A stretch of 5,466 nt of DNA from Sphingomonadales bacterium. Lineage in GTDB: Bacteria > Pseudomonadota > Alphaproteobacteria > Sphingomonadales > Sphingomonadaceae. Below are positions 1 to 5,466 of the stretch, piece after piece. The translations under genes and the position numbers were made by a program. Each line of letters begins with the position of its first letter. Positions within the stretch are counted from its first letter, which is position 1. The notes under the pieces were generated by a model. It was given only the letters and a program-made list of their open reading frames with translations, had not been told where the DNA came from and did no database searches. The DNA lies in the NCBI GenBank assembly GCA_013298745.1, contig JAAFIT010000192.1, positions 1 through 5,466 of the forward strand, in the 5' to 3' direction.

Positions 1-311
1 TCACCGTGCCCGGCGCGCTGGAGATTCCGGCCGCCATCGCCTTTGCCGATTCGGCCGGCGGCTTTGATGGCTATGTCGCGCTCGGCTGCGTCATTCGCGG
101 CGAAACCTATCATTTCGAGGTTGTCGCCGGCGAAAGCGCCCGCGCGATCATGGCGCTGACGCTCGATGGCCTCGCCATCGGCAACGGCATATTGACCGTT
201 GAGAACGAAGCCCAGGCCTGGGCCCGGGCGCGGATGACCGAGAAGAACAAGGGCGGCGAAGCGGCCGCGGCAGCGCTGGCGATGATGGCGGTGAAGGCCA
301 GATTCGCCTGA
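1..311 (+). CDS. ribH: 6,7-dimethyl-8-ribityllumazine synthase, 3' part (5' end outside window)
   Basis: Lumazine synthase condenses 5-amino-6-ribitylaminouracil with 3,4-dihydroxy-2-butanone 4-phosphate, the penultimate step of riboflavin synthesis in the cytoplasm. The frame is open from the left edge, and the first full codons read T-V-P-G-A-L-E-I-P, the family's substrate-loop motif. The GTG at position 6 is therefore an internal valine, not a start. [13 protein letters not shown] follows; its His (codon 111-113) aligns with the catalytic histidine of the family. The C-terminal half has the expected ILTVEN strand and the [11 protein letters not shown] helix. About 102 residues are present, so roughly the N-terminal third is missing. 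The stop TGA shares its A with the ATG of the next gene, suggesting a common transcript and coupled translation. Family assignment is firm; only the upstream context is unknown. Confidence 0.95.
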   Translation, partial: TVPGALEIPAAIAFADSAGGFDGYVALGCVIRGETYHFEVVAGESARAIMALTLDGLAIGNGILTVENEAQAWARARMTEKNKGGEAAAAALAMMAVKARFA

Positions 312-1069
312 TGCCCAAGGCGCCTGCCGAACCGGCGCTCTATGATGTGATCGGCGTTGATTACGCCGCATTGCGCCGCCCGGATCCGCGGATCGCCAGC
401 CAGATCCTCGCCGCGCTTGGGTCAGCTGAATCGATCCTCAACGTCGGTGCGGGCGCCGGGTCGTACGAGCCTGTCGGTCGTACCATGACCGCTGTCGAAC
501 CCTCGGCAGAGATGATCCGGCAACGCCCGGCCTCTACCGCCACGGTCGTGCAGGGTGTTGCCGAACAGCTGCCCTTTCCCGACAAGTCCTTCGACGCGGC
601 GATGGCGGTCCTGACCGTCCATCACTGGCGGGACCAGCGGCAGGGGCTGCTGGAAATGCGCCGCGTCACGCGCGGCCCGATCGTGGTGCTGACTTACGAT
701 CCAGCCTTTCGTGGCTTCTGGCTGGCCGATTATGTTCCGTCGCTCGTCACCCTTGATGAAGCCCAGATGCCGCCGCTCGCCTGCTATGCCGACAGCCTTG
801 GTCCTGTCGAAATAGCACCGGTGCCGATCCCGCATGATTGCAGCGATGGCTTTCTTTGCGCCTACTGGCGCCGCCCGGCCGCCTATCTCGATCCGCGGAT
901 CAGGGCCGCCATGTCGTCATTTCGGGCGTTGGGCGATGTCACGCCCGCCATGGCGGCACTGGCCAGCGACCTCGAAACCGGCGAATGGCAGCGGCGTTAC
1001 GGGGCGATGATGGCCCTTGATGCCTGCGACCTGGGTTACCGGCTTGTCGTTTCGCCGGGCGGATGGTGA
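311..1069 (+). CDS. class I SAM-dependent methyltransferase (Methyltransf_11 type), substrate unknown
   Basis: A 252-residue protein with a Rossmann-type methyltransferase domain in its N-terminal half. Motif I, the SAM-binding glycine loop, is ILNVGAGAGSY (about residues 42-52). The acidic residue at the end of strand 2 is E63 in AVEPS. The segment around residues 83-106 (AEQLPFPDKSFDA then VLTVHHW) matches the UbiE/Methyltransf_11 signature after strand 3. The C-terminal half (FLCAYWRRPAAYLDPRIR, about 191-208) is probably a substrate-side region, and nothing in it names the substrate. The start ATG overlaps the ribH stop by one base (TGATG). Only a weak GAAGG lies 13 bases upstream (293-297), so translational coupling to ribH is likely. 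Placement suggests co-expression with riboflavin genes but does not show a role in that pathway. The fold is certain and the function unassigned. Confidence 0.85.
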   Translation: MPKAPAEPALYDVIGVDYAALRRPDPRIASQILAALGSAESILNVGAGAGSYEPVGRTMTAVEPSAEMIRQRPASTATVVQGVAEQLPFPDKSFDAAMAVLTVHHWRDQRQGLLEMRRVTRGPIVVLTYDPAFRGFWLADYVPSLVTLDEAQMPPLACYADSLGPVEIAPVPIPHDCSDGFLCAYWRRPAAYLDPRIRAAMSSFRALGDVTPAMAALASDLETGEWQRRYGAMMALDACDLGYRLVVSPGGW

Positions 1070-1124
1070 CGGGATGGCCACCGTCGTTTAGGCTTTGGCT
1101 GTGCCCACCGCGCAAAGGCCCTGA

Positions 1125-1571
1125 ATGACCACCGGCTTCCGCCTCGCCGATTTCCTGCCCTATCAACTGTCGGTGGCCAGCAACGCCGTGTCGCGCGCCG
1201 TGGCCCTGGGCACCGGCTATGAAAGCCGGTTCGGGCTGACCAATGCCGAATGGCGGGTGCTCGCCGCCGTCACCGCTGCCGGCGCGCCGACCCAGGTCGA
1301 GTTGGGCCAAGCCACCGGCATGGACAAGATGACCATCAGCCGTGCCGTCACCGCGCTCAGCACGCGGCGGCTGATCGATCGCGCCCGCGATACCGGCGAT
1401 CGGCGGACTTTGCGCCTCAGCCCGACCGCCGAAGGCCAGCGCATCCACGACATCGTCGCGCCGCAAGCGCTGGAGGTCGAAGCCCGCCTTCTCGCCGCCC
1501 TGTCGCCAGCCGAGAGCGAAGCGCTGCGCCGGGCGCTGGCACAGCTAAGGGCGGCTTGCGAAGAACCGTAA
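1125..1571 (+). CDS. MarR-family transcriptional regulator, candidate regulator of hpd/hmgA
   Basis: A 148-residue winged-helix DNA-binding protein of normal MarR length. The N-terminal helix (RLADFLPYQLSVASNAVSRAV) resembles the dimerisation region. FGLTNAEWRVLAAV (about residues 36-49) opens the wHTH domain. TQVELGQATGMDKMTISRAV (about 56-75) covers the helix-turn-helix with its recognition helix. RDTGDRRTLRLSPTAEG (about 87-103) is the wing with the characteristic D-R-R turn. The ATG follows an AAAGG (1114-1118) with 6 bases between, and a stop codon at 1122-1124 excludes the in-frame GTG at 1101. It ends 41 bp before hpd on the same strand, and its stop codon lies inside a perfect dyad. 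MarR proteins typically repress neighbouring genes and release DNA on binding a small aromatic ligand; a tyrosine-pathway intermediate is a reasonable guess here. The family is clear; the target and ligand are inferred. Confidence 0.88.
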   Translation: MTTGFRLADFLPYQLSVASNAVSRAVALGTGYESRFGLTNAEWRVLAAVTAAGAPTQVELGQATGMDKMTISRAVTALSTRRLIDRARDTGDRRTLRLSPTAEGQRIHDIVAPQALEVEARLLAALSPAESEALRRALAQLRAACEEP

Positions 1572-1587
1572 CATCTGTTACTAATAT
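1556..1587 (+). promoter_or_regulatory. candidate hpd promoter
   Basis: TAATAT at 1582-1587 is a good -10 candidate (five of six match TATAAT) in an otherwise GC-rich region. The best upstream -35 candidate is TTGCGA at 1556-1561, but the 20-bp spacer is longer than the usual 17. A start near 1594 would leave a leader of about 20 bases before the hpd GTG. The perfect dyad at 1568-1581 lies between the two boxes, where a bound repressor would block polymerase. The -10 is the stronger part. hpd could instead, or additionally, be read through from the regulator gene. Confidence 0.35.
1568..1581. promoter_or_regulatory. perfect 14-bp dyad, candidate MarR operator
   Basis: GTAACA-TC-TGTTAC is a perfect inverted repeat with 6-bp arms and a 2-bp centre. 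It overlaps the regulator's TAA stop codon (1569-1571) and directly abuts the candidate -10 box. Size, symmetry and position fit a site for a dimeric winged-helix protein such as the MarR regulator encoded just upstream. I see no second copy in front of the regulator gene or hmgA. Binding is inferred from position only. Confidence 0.5.
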
Positions 1588-1598
1588 CCCATCGAATC

Positions 1599-1604
1599 GA
1601 GGGG
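1599..1604 (+). promoter_or_regulatory. hpd ribosome binding site deciding the GTG start
   Basis: GAGGGG sits 8 bases before the GTG at 1613, good spacing for a Shine-Dalgarno sequence. The nearby ATG at 1605 touches this site and hits a stop after three codons, so it cannot be the start. This supports GTG 1613 as the true start of hpd. Confidence 0.7.
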
Positions 1605-1612
1605 ATGACATC

Positions 1613-2695
1613 GTGACGAGCAAGACCGCACCAAAGCCCAACGACCTTGGCCTCGATGGCTTTGAATTCGTCGAATTCACCAGCCCGGACCCGGAGGCGC
1701 TGGCAGGGCTGTTCGTCGCGTTGGGGTTCACCCATGTCGGCACCCACCGCTCCAAGAATGTCCGGCGCTACGCGCAGGGCGGGATCAATTTCATCCTCAA
1801 CATGGACAGCGACGGCCAGGTGGCGGATTTCCGCAACCAGCATGGCCCGTCGGCCAATGCCATGGCCTTCCATGTCCATGATGCGGCGGCGGCCTTTGCC
1901 GAGGCGGTGAAGCGCGGCGCCAAGCCCGTGCACGGCCGCGTCGGGCCGATGGAATTGAACATCCCGGCGATCGAAGGCATCGGTGGTTCGAACCTCTATC
2001 TGGTCGACAACGCCGGCGAGCGCGAAATCTATGATGTCGATTTCCGCCCCGTCGAGGGCGCAACGCCGATGGACAACAGCGTCGGCCTCCACACGCTCGA
2101 TCACCTGACCCACAACGTCAATCGCGGCCGCATGGCGCATTGGGCGGAATTCTACGAGCGGATCTTCAACTTCCGTGAAATCCGCTATTTCGACATCGAA
2201 GGCCAATCGACGGGCCTGTTCTCCAAGGCGATGACGGCACCCGACGACAAGATCCGCATCCCGCTCAACGAGAGCCAGGACGAGCACAGCCAGATCGAGG
2301 AGTTTCTGCGCGCCTACAAGGGCGAGGGCATCCAGCACATCGCGCTGGCCACCGACAATATCTTCGATACCGTCGATCGGCTGCGCGCCCGCGGTGTCAA
2401 GTTCCAGGACACGATCGACGCCTATTTCGATCTGATCGACCAGCGGCTGCCCGGCCATGGCCATGATGTCGAGGAAATGCGCAAGCGCCGCATCCTCATC
2501 GATGGCGCCCCCGAAACCGGCGGCGGCCTCCTGCTGCAGATCTTCACCGAAAACATGGTCGGGCCGATCTTTTTCGAGATCATCCAGCGCAAGGGCAATG
2601 ACGGCTTTGGCGAAGGCAATTTCAAGGCGCTGTTCGAATCGCTCGAGCTCGATCAGATGCGCCGCGGGGTGATTCCGGCGACGCAAGGTGCCTGA
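1613..2695 (+). CDS. hpd: 4-hydroxyphenylpyruvate dioxygenase
   Basis: A 360-residue Fe(II) dioxygenase that converts 4-hydroxyphenylpyruvate to homogentisate with O2, releasing CO2, in cytoplasmic tyrosine degradation. It has two vicinal-oxygen-chelate domains: an N-terminal one beginning GFEFVEF (about residues 16-22) and a C-terminal catalytic one from about 160. The three iron ligands are visible: H164 in LDHLTHNV, H242 in GIQHIAL and E322 in FFEIIQR. The substrate-pocket motif IPLNES (216-221) and the C-terminal GEGNFKALFES helix are intact. Length is normal for bacterial enzymes. The GTG start is chosen from the GAGGGG 8 bases upstream; the frame is open further upstream but there it lies inside the regulator gene. 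Hydroxymandelate synthase has the same fold, but the neighbouring hmgA supports the dioxygenase. The stop lies 5 bases before the inverted-repeat element. Confidence 0.97.
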   Translation: MTSKTAPKPNDLGLDGFEFVEFTSPDPEALAGLFVALGFTHVGTHRSKNVRRYAQGGINFILNMDSDGQVADFRNQHGPSANAMAFHVHDAAAAFAEAVKRGAKPVHGRVGPMELNIPAIEGIGGSNLYLVDNAGEREIYDVDFRPVEGATPMDNSVGLHTLDHLTHNVNRGRMAHWAEFYERIFNFREIRYFDIEGQSTGLFSKAMTAPDDKIRIPLNESQDEHSQIEEFLRAYKGEGIQHIALATDNIFDTVDRLRARGVKFQDTIDAYFDLIDQRLPGHGHDVEEMRKRRILIDGAPETGGGLLLQIFTENMVGPIFFEIIQRKGNDGFGEGNFKALFESLELDQMRRGVIPATQGA

Positions 2696-2713
2696 GAAAA
2701 GTGCCTCCGGCGG

Positions 2714-2749
2714 CTGGGGCCATCGGCCCCAGACCCCTTTGGTGTTTTT
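2714..2749 (+). terminator. possible weak terminator or attenuator after hpd
   Basis: A GC-rich 8-bp hairpin (2714-2721 with 2725-2732, loop ATC) lies 18 bases after the hpd stop. A run of five T follows at 2745-2749, but it starts 12 bases after the stem instead of directly behind it. The 2739-2744 / 2751-2756 segment can form a second small hairpin (one G-U pair) that places these T in its loop. This is not a canonical intrinsic terminator; at most it may reduce read-through into hmgA. Confidence 0.25.
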
Positions 2750-2815
2750 ACGCCAATGACGTCGTGTGATTGCAAACGCATTGTATGGGGTCTGGGGCCG
2801 ATGGCCCCAGCCACC

Positions 2816-2820
2816 GGAGG
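2816..2820 (+). promoter_or_regulatory. hmgA Shine-Dalgarno inside the right arm of the inverted repeat
   Basis: GGAGG at 2816-2820 is a strong ribosome binding site with 9 bases before the first ATG of hmgA (2830). It lies within the outer end of the repeat's right arm, so its complement CCTCC (2704-2708) is present in the left arm just after hpd. This spacing favours the first of three consecutive ATG codons as the start. Confidence 0.75.
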
Positions 2821-2829
2821 CACAGCCCG

Positions 2830-4086
2830 ATGATGATGTCCGGTTTCGGCAATCACTTCGCCACCGAGGCGGTTCCAGGCGCGCTGCCGGTGGGGCGCAA
2901 CTCGCCCCAGCGGCCGGCGTTCGGGCTTTATGCCGAACAGCTTTCGGGAACCGCGTTCACCATGGCGCGCAGCGAGAACCGCCGGTCGTGGCTATACCGG
3001 CTGCGGCCATCGGCACCGCATGGCGCCTTTGCATTGGCGCTTGATCCGGCCGGCAATCGCACCTTGCCCGCCAATCCCAATCGGCTGCGCTGGGACCCAA
3101 GGCCTCTTCCCGAGAAACCGACAAGCTTCCATGATTCGGTGATGCCGGTGCTGTGGAACGGCGACCCGGAAGCGCTGACCGGCGTGACGGTTTCGACCTA
3201 TGCCGCGACGCAGAGCATGGGCAATCAGGCGTTCTTTTCCGCTGACGGCGAGATGCTGATCATCCCGGAACAGGGCCGGCTGCGGCTGCTCACCGAAATG
3301 GGGGTCATCGATCTCGAACCGCTCGAAATCGCCCTCATCCCGCGCGGCGTGCGGTACCGGGTCGAACTGCCCGATGGGCCGGTGCGCGGGTATCTGTGCG
3401 AAAATCACGGCGCGCCGTTCCGGCTGCCCGATCTCGGCCCGATCGGCAGCAACGGCCTCGCCAATCCGCGCGATTTCGAAAGCCCGGTGGCGTGGTTCGA
3501 GGATCGTGATGAACCTTTTGAATTGGTGCAGAAGTTCGGCGGCAAGCTGTGGACGACGACACTGCCGCATTCGCCCTTCGATGTCGTCGCCTGGCACGGC
3601 AATCTGGCGCCGGTGAAATATGATCTGCGGCGGTTCAATACGCTGGGGACGGTGAGTTACGACCATCCCGACCCGTCGATCTTCACGGTGCTGACGTCGC
3701 CCAGCGACACGCCCGGCCGTGCCAACGCCGATTTCGTCATCTTCCCGCCGCGCTGGATGGTGGCGGAGGACACGTTCCGGCCGCCGTGGTTCCACCGCAA
3801 CCTGATGTCCGAAGCCATGGGGCTGATCACCGGCGCCTATGATGCCAAAGCCGGCGGCTTCTCGCCCGGAGGCCTGTCGCTGCACAACATGATGAGCGCG
3901 CACGGGCCGGATGTTGCGAGCTGGCAGGCGGCGACGGCGGCCGATCTGAAGCCGCACAAGATCGATGGCACCATGGCGTTCATGATCGAAAGCTGCTGGC
4001 CGTATCGCGTCACCGACTGGGCGATGGCGCGGGCGCAGCCCGATTATGATGCGGTATGGGCGGGCTTCCCCAAGGCGCGATTGTAA
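2830..4086 (+). CDS. hmgA: homogentisate 1,2-dioxygenase
   Basis: A 418-residue Fe(II) enzyme that opens the aromatic ring of homogentisate to give maleylacetoacetate, the step after hpd. The family opening [23 protein letters not shown] is at residues 5-27. The iron ligands are H322 and E328 in [11 protein letters not shown] and H358 in SAHGPD. The proposed catalytic histidine is H279 in [20 protein letters not shown] (302-309) and the C-terminal [10 protein letters not shown] are also intact. Length is slightly below the 430-445 common in the family, with no core motif missing. Three in-frame ATG codons stand in a row (2830, 2833, 2836); the first is best spaced from GGAGG at 2816-2820. The frame is open upstream through the repeat, but that stretch is not protein-like. 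Transcription is probably from the hpd side, because no clear promoter is seen in the gap. Confidence 0.97.
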   Translation: MMMSGFGNHFATEAVPGALPVGRNSPQRPAFGLYAEQLSGTAFTMARSENRRSWLYRLRPSAPHGAFALALDPAGNRTLPANPNRLRWDPRPLPEKPTSFHDSVMPVLWNGDPEALTGVTVSTYAATQSMGNQAFFSADGEMLIIPEQGRLRLLTEMGVIDLEPLEIALIPRGVRYRVELPDGPVRGYLCENHGAPFRLPDLGPIGSNGLANPRDFESPVAWFEDRDEPFELVQKFGGKLWTTTLPHSPFDVVAWHGNLAPVKYDLRRFNTLGTVSYDHPDPSIFTVLTSPSDTPGRANADFVIFPPRWMVAEDTFRPPWFHRNLMSEAMGLITGAYDAKAGGFSPGGLSLHNMMSAHGPDVASWQAATAADLKPHKIDGTMAFMIESCWPYRVTDWAMARAQPDYDAVWAGFPKARL

Positions 4087-4092
4087 CGGCTG

Positions 4093-4128
4093 TTGCCGCC
4101 ACGCCGGATCGCTCCGGCATGGCGGCAA
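4093..4128. terminator. long hairpin between convergent genes, probable bidirectional terminator
   Basis: An inverted repeat with 16-base arms, 15 of them paired, and a TCGC loop (4109-4112): 4093-4108 pairs with 4113-4128, with one mismatch (C4102/A4119). It lies 6 bases after the hmgA stop and 6 bases before the stop of the convergent permease, filling nearly the whole 48-bp gap. Neither side has a T tract, so classical intrinsic termination is uncertain. It may instead act as an RNA 3'-end stabiliser or with Rho. Confidence 0.55.
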
Positions 4129-4134
4129 GCGGCC

Positions 4135-5466
4135 TTAAACCAGGTCGGCGGGCGCGCCCGGTTCATCGATGCCGAGCGCGACGTTGGAGCGGCTGCGGCC
4201 ATAGATGAAGTAGAAGACGAGGCCGATGGCGGCCCAGCCGAAGAACACCACCTGCGATACCCAAGACAGGAAGCCGAAGAGCAGCAGGCAGCCGGCGGCA
4301 GCGAGCGGCGCGACGATCCACACCGCCGGGGTGCGGAACGAGCGCTTGCGATCGGGGTTGGTGCGGCGCAACGCCATGATGGCGAGCGCCACGAAGAAGA
4401 AGGCGCACAGCGTGCCGCCGTTCGAGACGCTGGCAAGCTGGCCGACCGGGAAGAAGGCGGCAGCAATGGTCACCGCGGCGCCGGTGACCATGGTGACGAT
4501 GTGCGGCGTCTTGTACTTGGGGTGGATTTTCGACAGGCCGCGCGGCAGCAGGCCATCGCGTGACATGACGAAGAAAACGCGCGTTTGCGCGAACATCATC
4601 ATCAGCACCACCGACGGCAGTGCAAAGCCAGCAGCGAGGCCGAGGACGTTGCCCACGCCCGGATGGCCGATTTCGCGCAGCACATGCGCCAGCGCTTCCT
4701 TTGAGCAGACCACCGGTGAATTGGTGGCGGCATCGCACAGCGCGGCCATTTCGGTGGAGCCGGGCATCGGCGCGTTGCCGGCGGCATCGAGGATCGGCTG
4801 GGCACCATAGCTGCCGATGACGCCGGTGCCGACGAGCAGATAGAAGATCGTGCAGATGACGAGGCTGGCGATCAGCCCGATCGGGATGTTGCGTTGCGGG
4901 TTCTTGGTTTCCTCGGCCGCCGTGGAGACCGCATCGAAGCCGACGAAGGCGAAGAAGATGATCGAGGCGGCGCTGATGGCGCTGCCCGGGCCGAGCGGCA
5001 TGAACGGCACGAAGTTCTTGGCCTCCACCGCCGGGATCGACAGCGCGATGAAGGCGGCGAGTGCCGCAACCTTGACGGCAACAAGCACGGCGTTGACCGT
5101 GGCGCTTTCCTTGGTGCCGACAACCAGCAGCCAGGTGACGGCGAGCGATATGACCACCGCCGGCAGGTTGATGATGCCACCGGCATAGGGGCCGTTCACC
5201 AGCGCCTTCGACAGTTCAATCCCGGCGAAGTTTTCAAGCACACCCACGGCGTAACCTGACCATCCAACGGCGACGGCGCTCGCTGCGACGGCATATTCGA
5301 GCACCAGCGCCCAGCCGACCACCCAGGCGAGGATTTCACCAAAGGTCGCATAGCTGTAGGTATAGGCCGAGCCTGACACCGGCACCATCGAGGCCAGTTC
5401 GGCATAGCATAGTGCGGCAAGGCCGCAGACGACCGCTGCCAGCACGAAGCTGATCAGCATCGCCGG
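4135..5466 (-). CDS. APC-superfamily amino acid permease, CAT-like (N-terminus outside window)
   Basis: An inner-membrane amino acid transporter, 443 residues visible, truncated by the right edge. The frame runs through the edge with P-A before MLISFVLA, which resembles the family's AGPA-ISFVLA segment at TM2. The apparent Met start is therefore probably internal, and TM1 with its glycine motif is missing. Counting from that Met, about eleven hydrophobic segments are visible. The family signature FFAFVGFDAVSTAAEETKNPQRNIP (169-193) covers TM6 and the following cytoplasmic loop. QTRVFFVMSRDGLLP (292-306) ends TM8. The loop after TM7 (about 217-268) is long and carries Cys242 and Cys252. The signature places it in the cationic amino acid transporter group, but such proteins carry varied substrates. 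Being convergent with hmgA, it is not in the same operon; a role in tyrosine or phenylalanine uptake is only a possibility. Confidence 0.9.
   Translation of the reverse strand, partial: PAMLISFVLAAVVCGLAALCYAELASMVPVSGSAYTYSYATFGEILAWVVGWALVLEYAVAASAVAVGWSGYAVGVLENFAGIELSKALVNGPYAGGIINLPAVVISLAVTWLLVVGTKESATVNAVLVAVKVAALAAFIALSIPAVEAKNFVPFMPLGPGSAISAASIIFFAFVGFDAVSTAAEETKNPQRNIPIGLIASLVICTIFYLLVGTGVIGSYGAQPILDAAGNAPMPGSTEMAALCDAATNSPVVCSKEALAHVLREIGHPGVGNVLGLAAGFALPSVVLMMMFAQTRVFFVMSRDGLLPRGLSKIHPKYKTPHIVTMVTGAAVTIAAAFFPVGQLASVSNGGTLCAFFFVALAIMALRRTNPDRKRSFRTPAVWIVAPLAAAGCLLLFGFLSWVSQVVFFGWAAIGLVFYFIYGRSRSNVALGIDEPGAPADLV

Larger units (their letters stand above)
2701..2823. repeat. 123-bp element with 37-bp inverted ends (BIME/REP-like) between hpd and hmgA
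   Basis: The left arm (2701-2737) and right arm (2787-2823) are reverse complements at 36 of 37 positions; the only mismatch pairs C2711 with A2813. They enclose 49 bp of lower GC content (about 41%). Each arm also holds its own perfect 8-bp hairpin with a 3-base loop: 2714-2721 with 2725-2732, and 2792-2799 with 2803-2810. Two palindromic units facing each other is the layout of bacterial interspersed mosaic elements built from REP sequences; a small MITE is an alternative. No target-site duplication is evident. The element fills all but 11 bases of the gap between the genes, and no convincing promoter is visible in its centre. Presence elsewhere in the genome cannot be judged from this window. 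Confidence 0.85.

Noticed and set aside
1068..1085. GACGG / CCGTC hairpin after the methyltransferase, as a terminator
   Set aside because: A 5-bp stem with an 8-base loop and only a three-T run nearby; too weak to call.
1586..1606. Small inverted repeat (ATCCC / GGGAT) covering part of the hpd ribosome site
   Set aside because: Only 5 bp with an 11-base loop; such a hairpin is expected by chance and would be weak.
1605..1616. Three-codon reading frame (ATG at 1605) whose stop overlaps the hpd GTG, as a possible leader peptide
   Set aside because: The ATG directly touches the GAGGGG site with no spacer, so it is unlikely to be used, and it is too short to sense anything.
1217..2686. Long open frame (489 codons) on the minus strand opposite the regulator and hpd
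   Set aside because: It is antisense to two well-supported genes. Its protein is a low-complexity, D/A/R/V-rich translation with no recognisable domain, as expected from GC-rich codon bias.
2739..2790. A dedicated hmgA promoter in the core of the repeat element
   Set aside because: Candidates such as TTGGTG with TGTGAT (19-bp spacing) or TTGTAT with no matching -35 are poor; none is better than chance in an AT-richer stretch.
2770..2829. Upstream extension of hmgA from the TTG at 2770
   Set aside because: This stretch lies in the repeat arm, is not conserved-looking protein, and the strong GGAGG before the ATG at 2830 plus the family N-terminus (GFGNHF) fix the start downstream.
2992..4128. 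Long open frame (378 codons) on the minus strand opposite hmgA
   Set aside because: Antisense shadow of a gene with all catalytic residues intact. The translation is rich in R, H, P and A and resembles no family.

Overview
This window looks like chromosomal DNA from a GC-rich alphaproteobacterium, most likely a sphingomonad (Sphingomonadales). That placement is an inference from base composition, the style of the proteins and the gene order. No 16S or other phylogenetic marker is present to confirm it.

Layout, left to right. The 3' part of ribH (lumazine synthase, riboflavin pathway; cut by the window edge) overlaps by one base a class I SAM-dependent methyltransferase. After a 55-bp gap comes a MarR-family regulator, then a 41-bp gap holding a perfect 14-bp dyad and a possible promoter. 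Next are hpd (4-hydroxyphenylpyruvate dioxygenase) and hmgA (homogentisate 1,2-dioxygenase), on the same strand. The 134-bp gap between hpd and hmgA is almost entirely one 123-bp element with 37-bp inverted ends (36 of 37 positions pair), and one end supplies the Shine-Dalgarno sequence of hmgA. Downstream of hmgA a long hairpin separates it from a convergent APC-superfamily (CAT-like) amino acid permease on the minus strand, whose N-terminus is cut by the right edge.

How the genes work together. hpd and hmgA catalyse consecutive steps of tyrosine/phenylalanine catabolism: 4-hydroxyphenylpyruvate to homogentisate to maleylacetoacetate. The MarR protein sits directly upstream in the same direction and is the natural candidate regulator. 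The dyad between its stop codon and hpd is the natural candidate operator. The permease could import amino acids for the pathway, but its substrate cannot be read from sequence. The later pathway enzymes (maleylacetoacetate isomerase, fumarylacetoacetase) are not in the window. ribH and the methyltransferase appear to be a separate unit.

The enzymes are ordinary members of known families with intact catalytic residues. The most unusual structure is the inverted-repeat element between hpd and hmgA, which could control hmgA translation through RNA structure. I see no evidence for an entirely new multi-gene system here.
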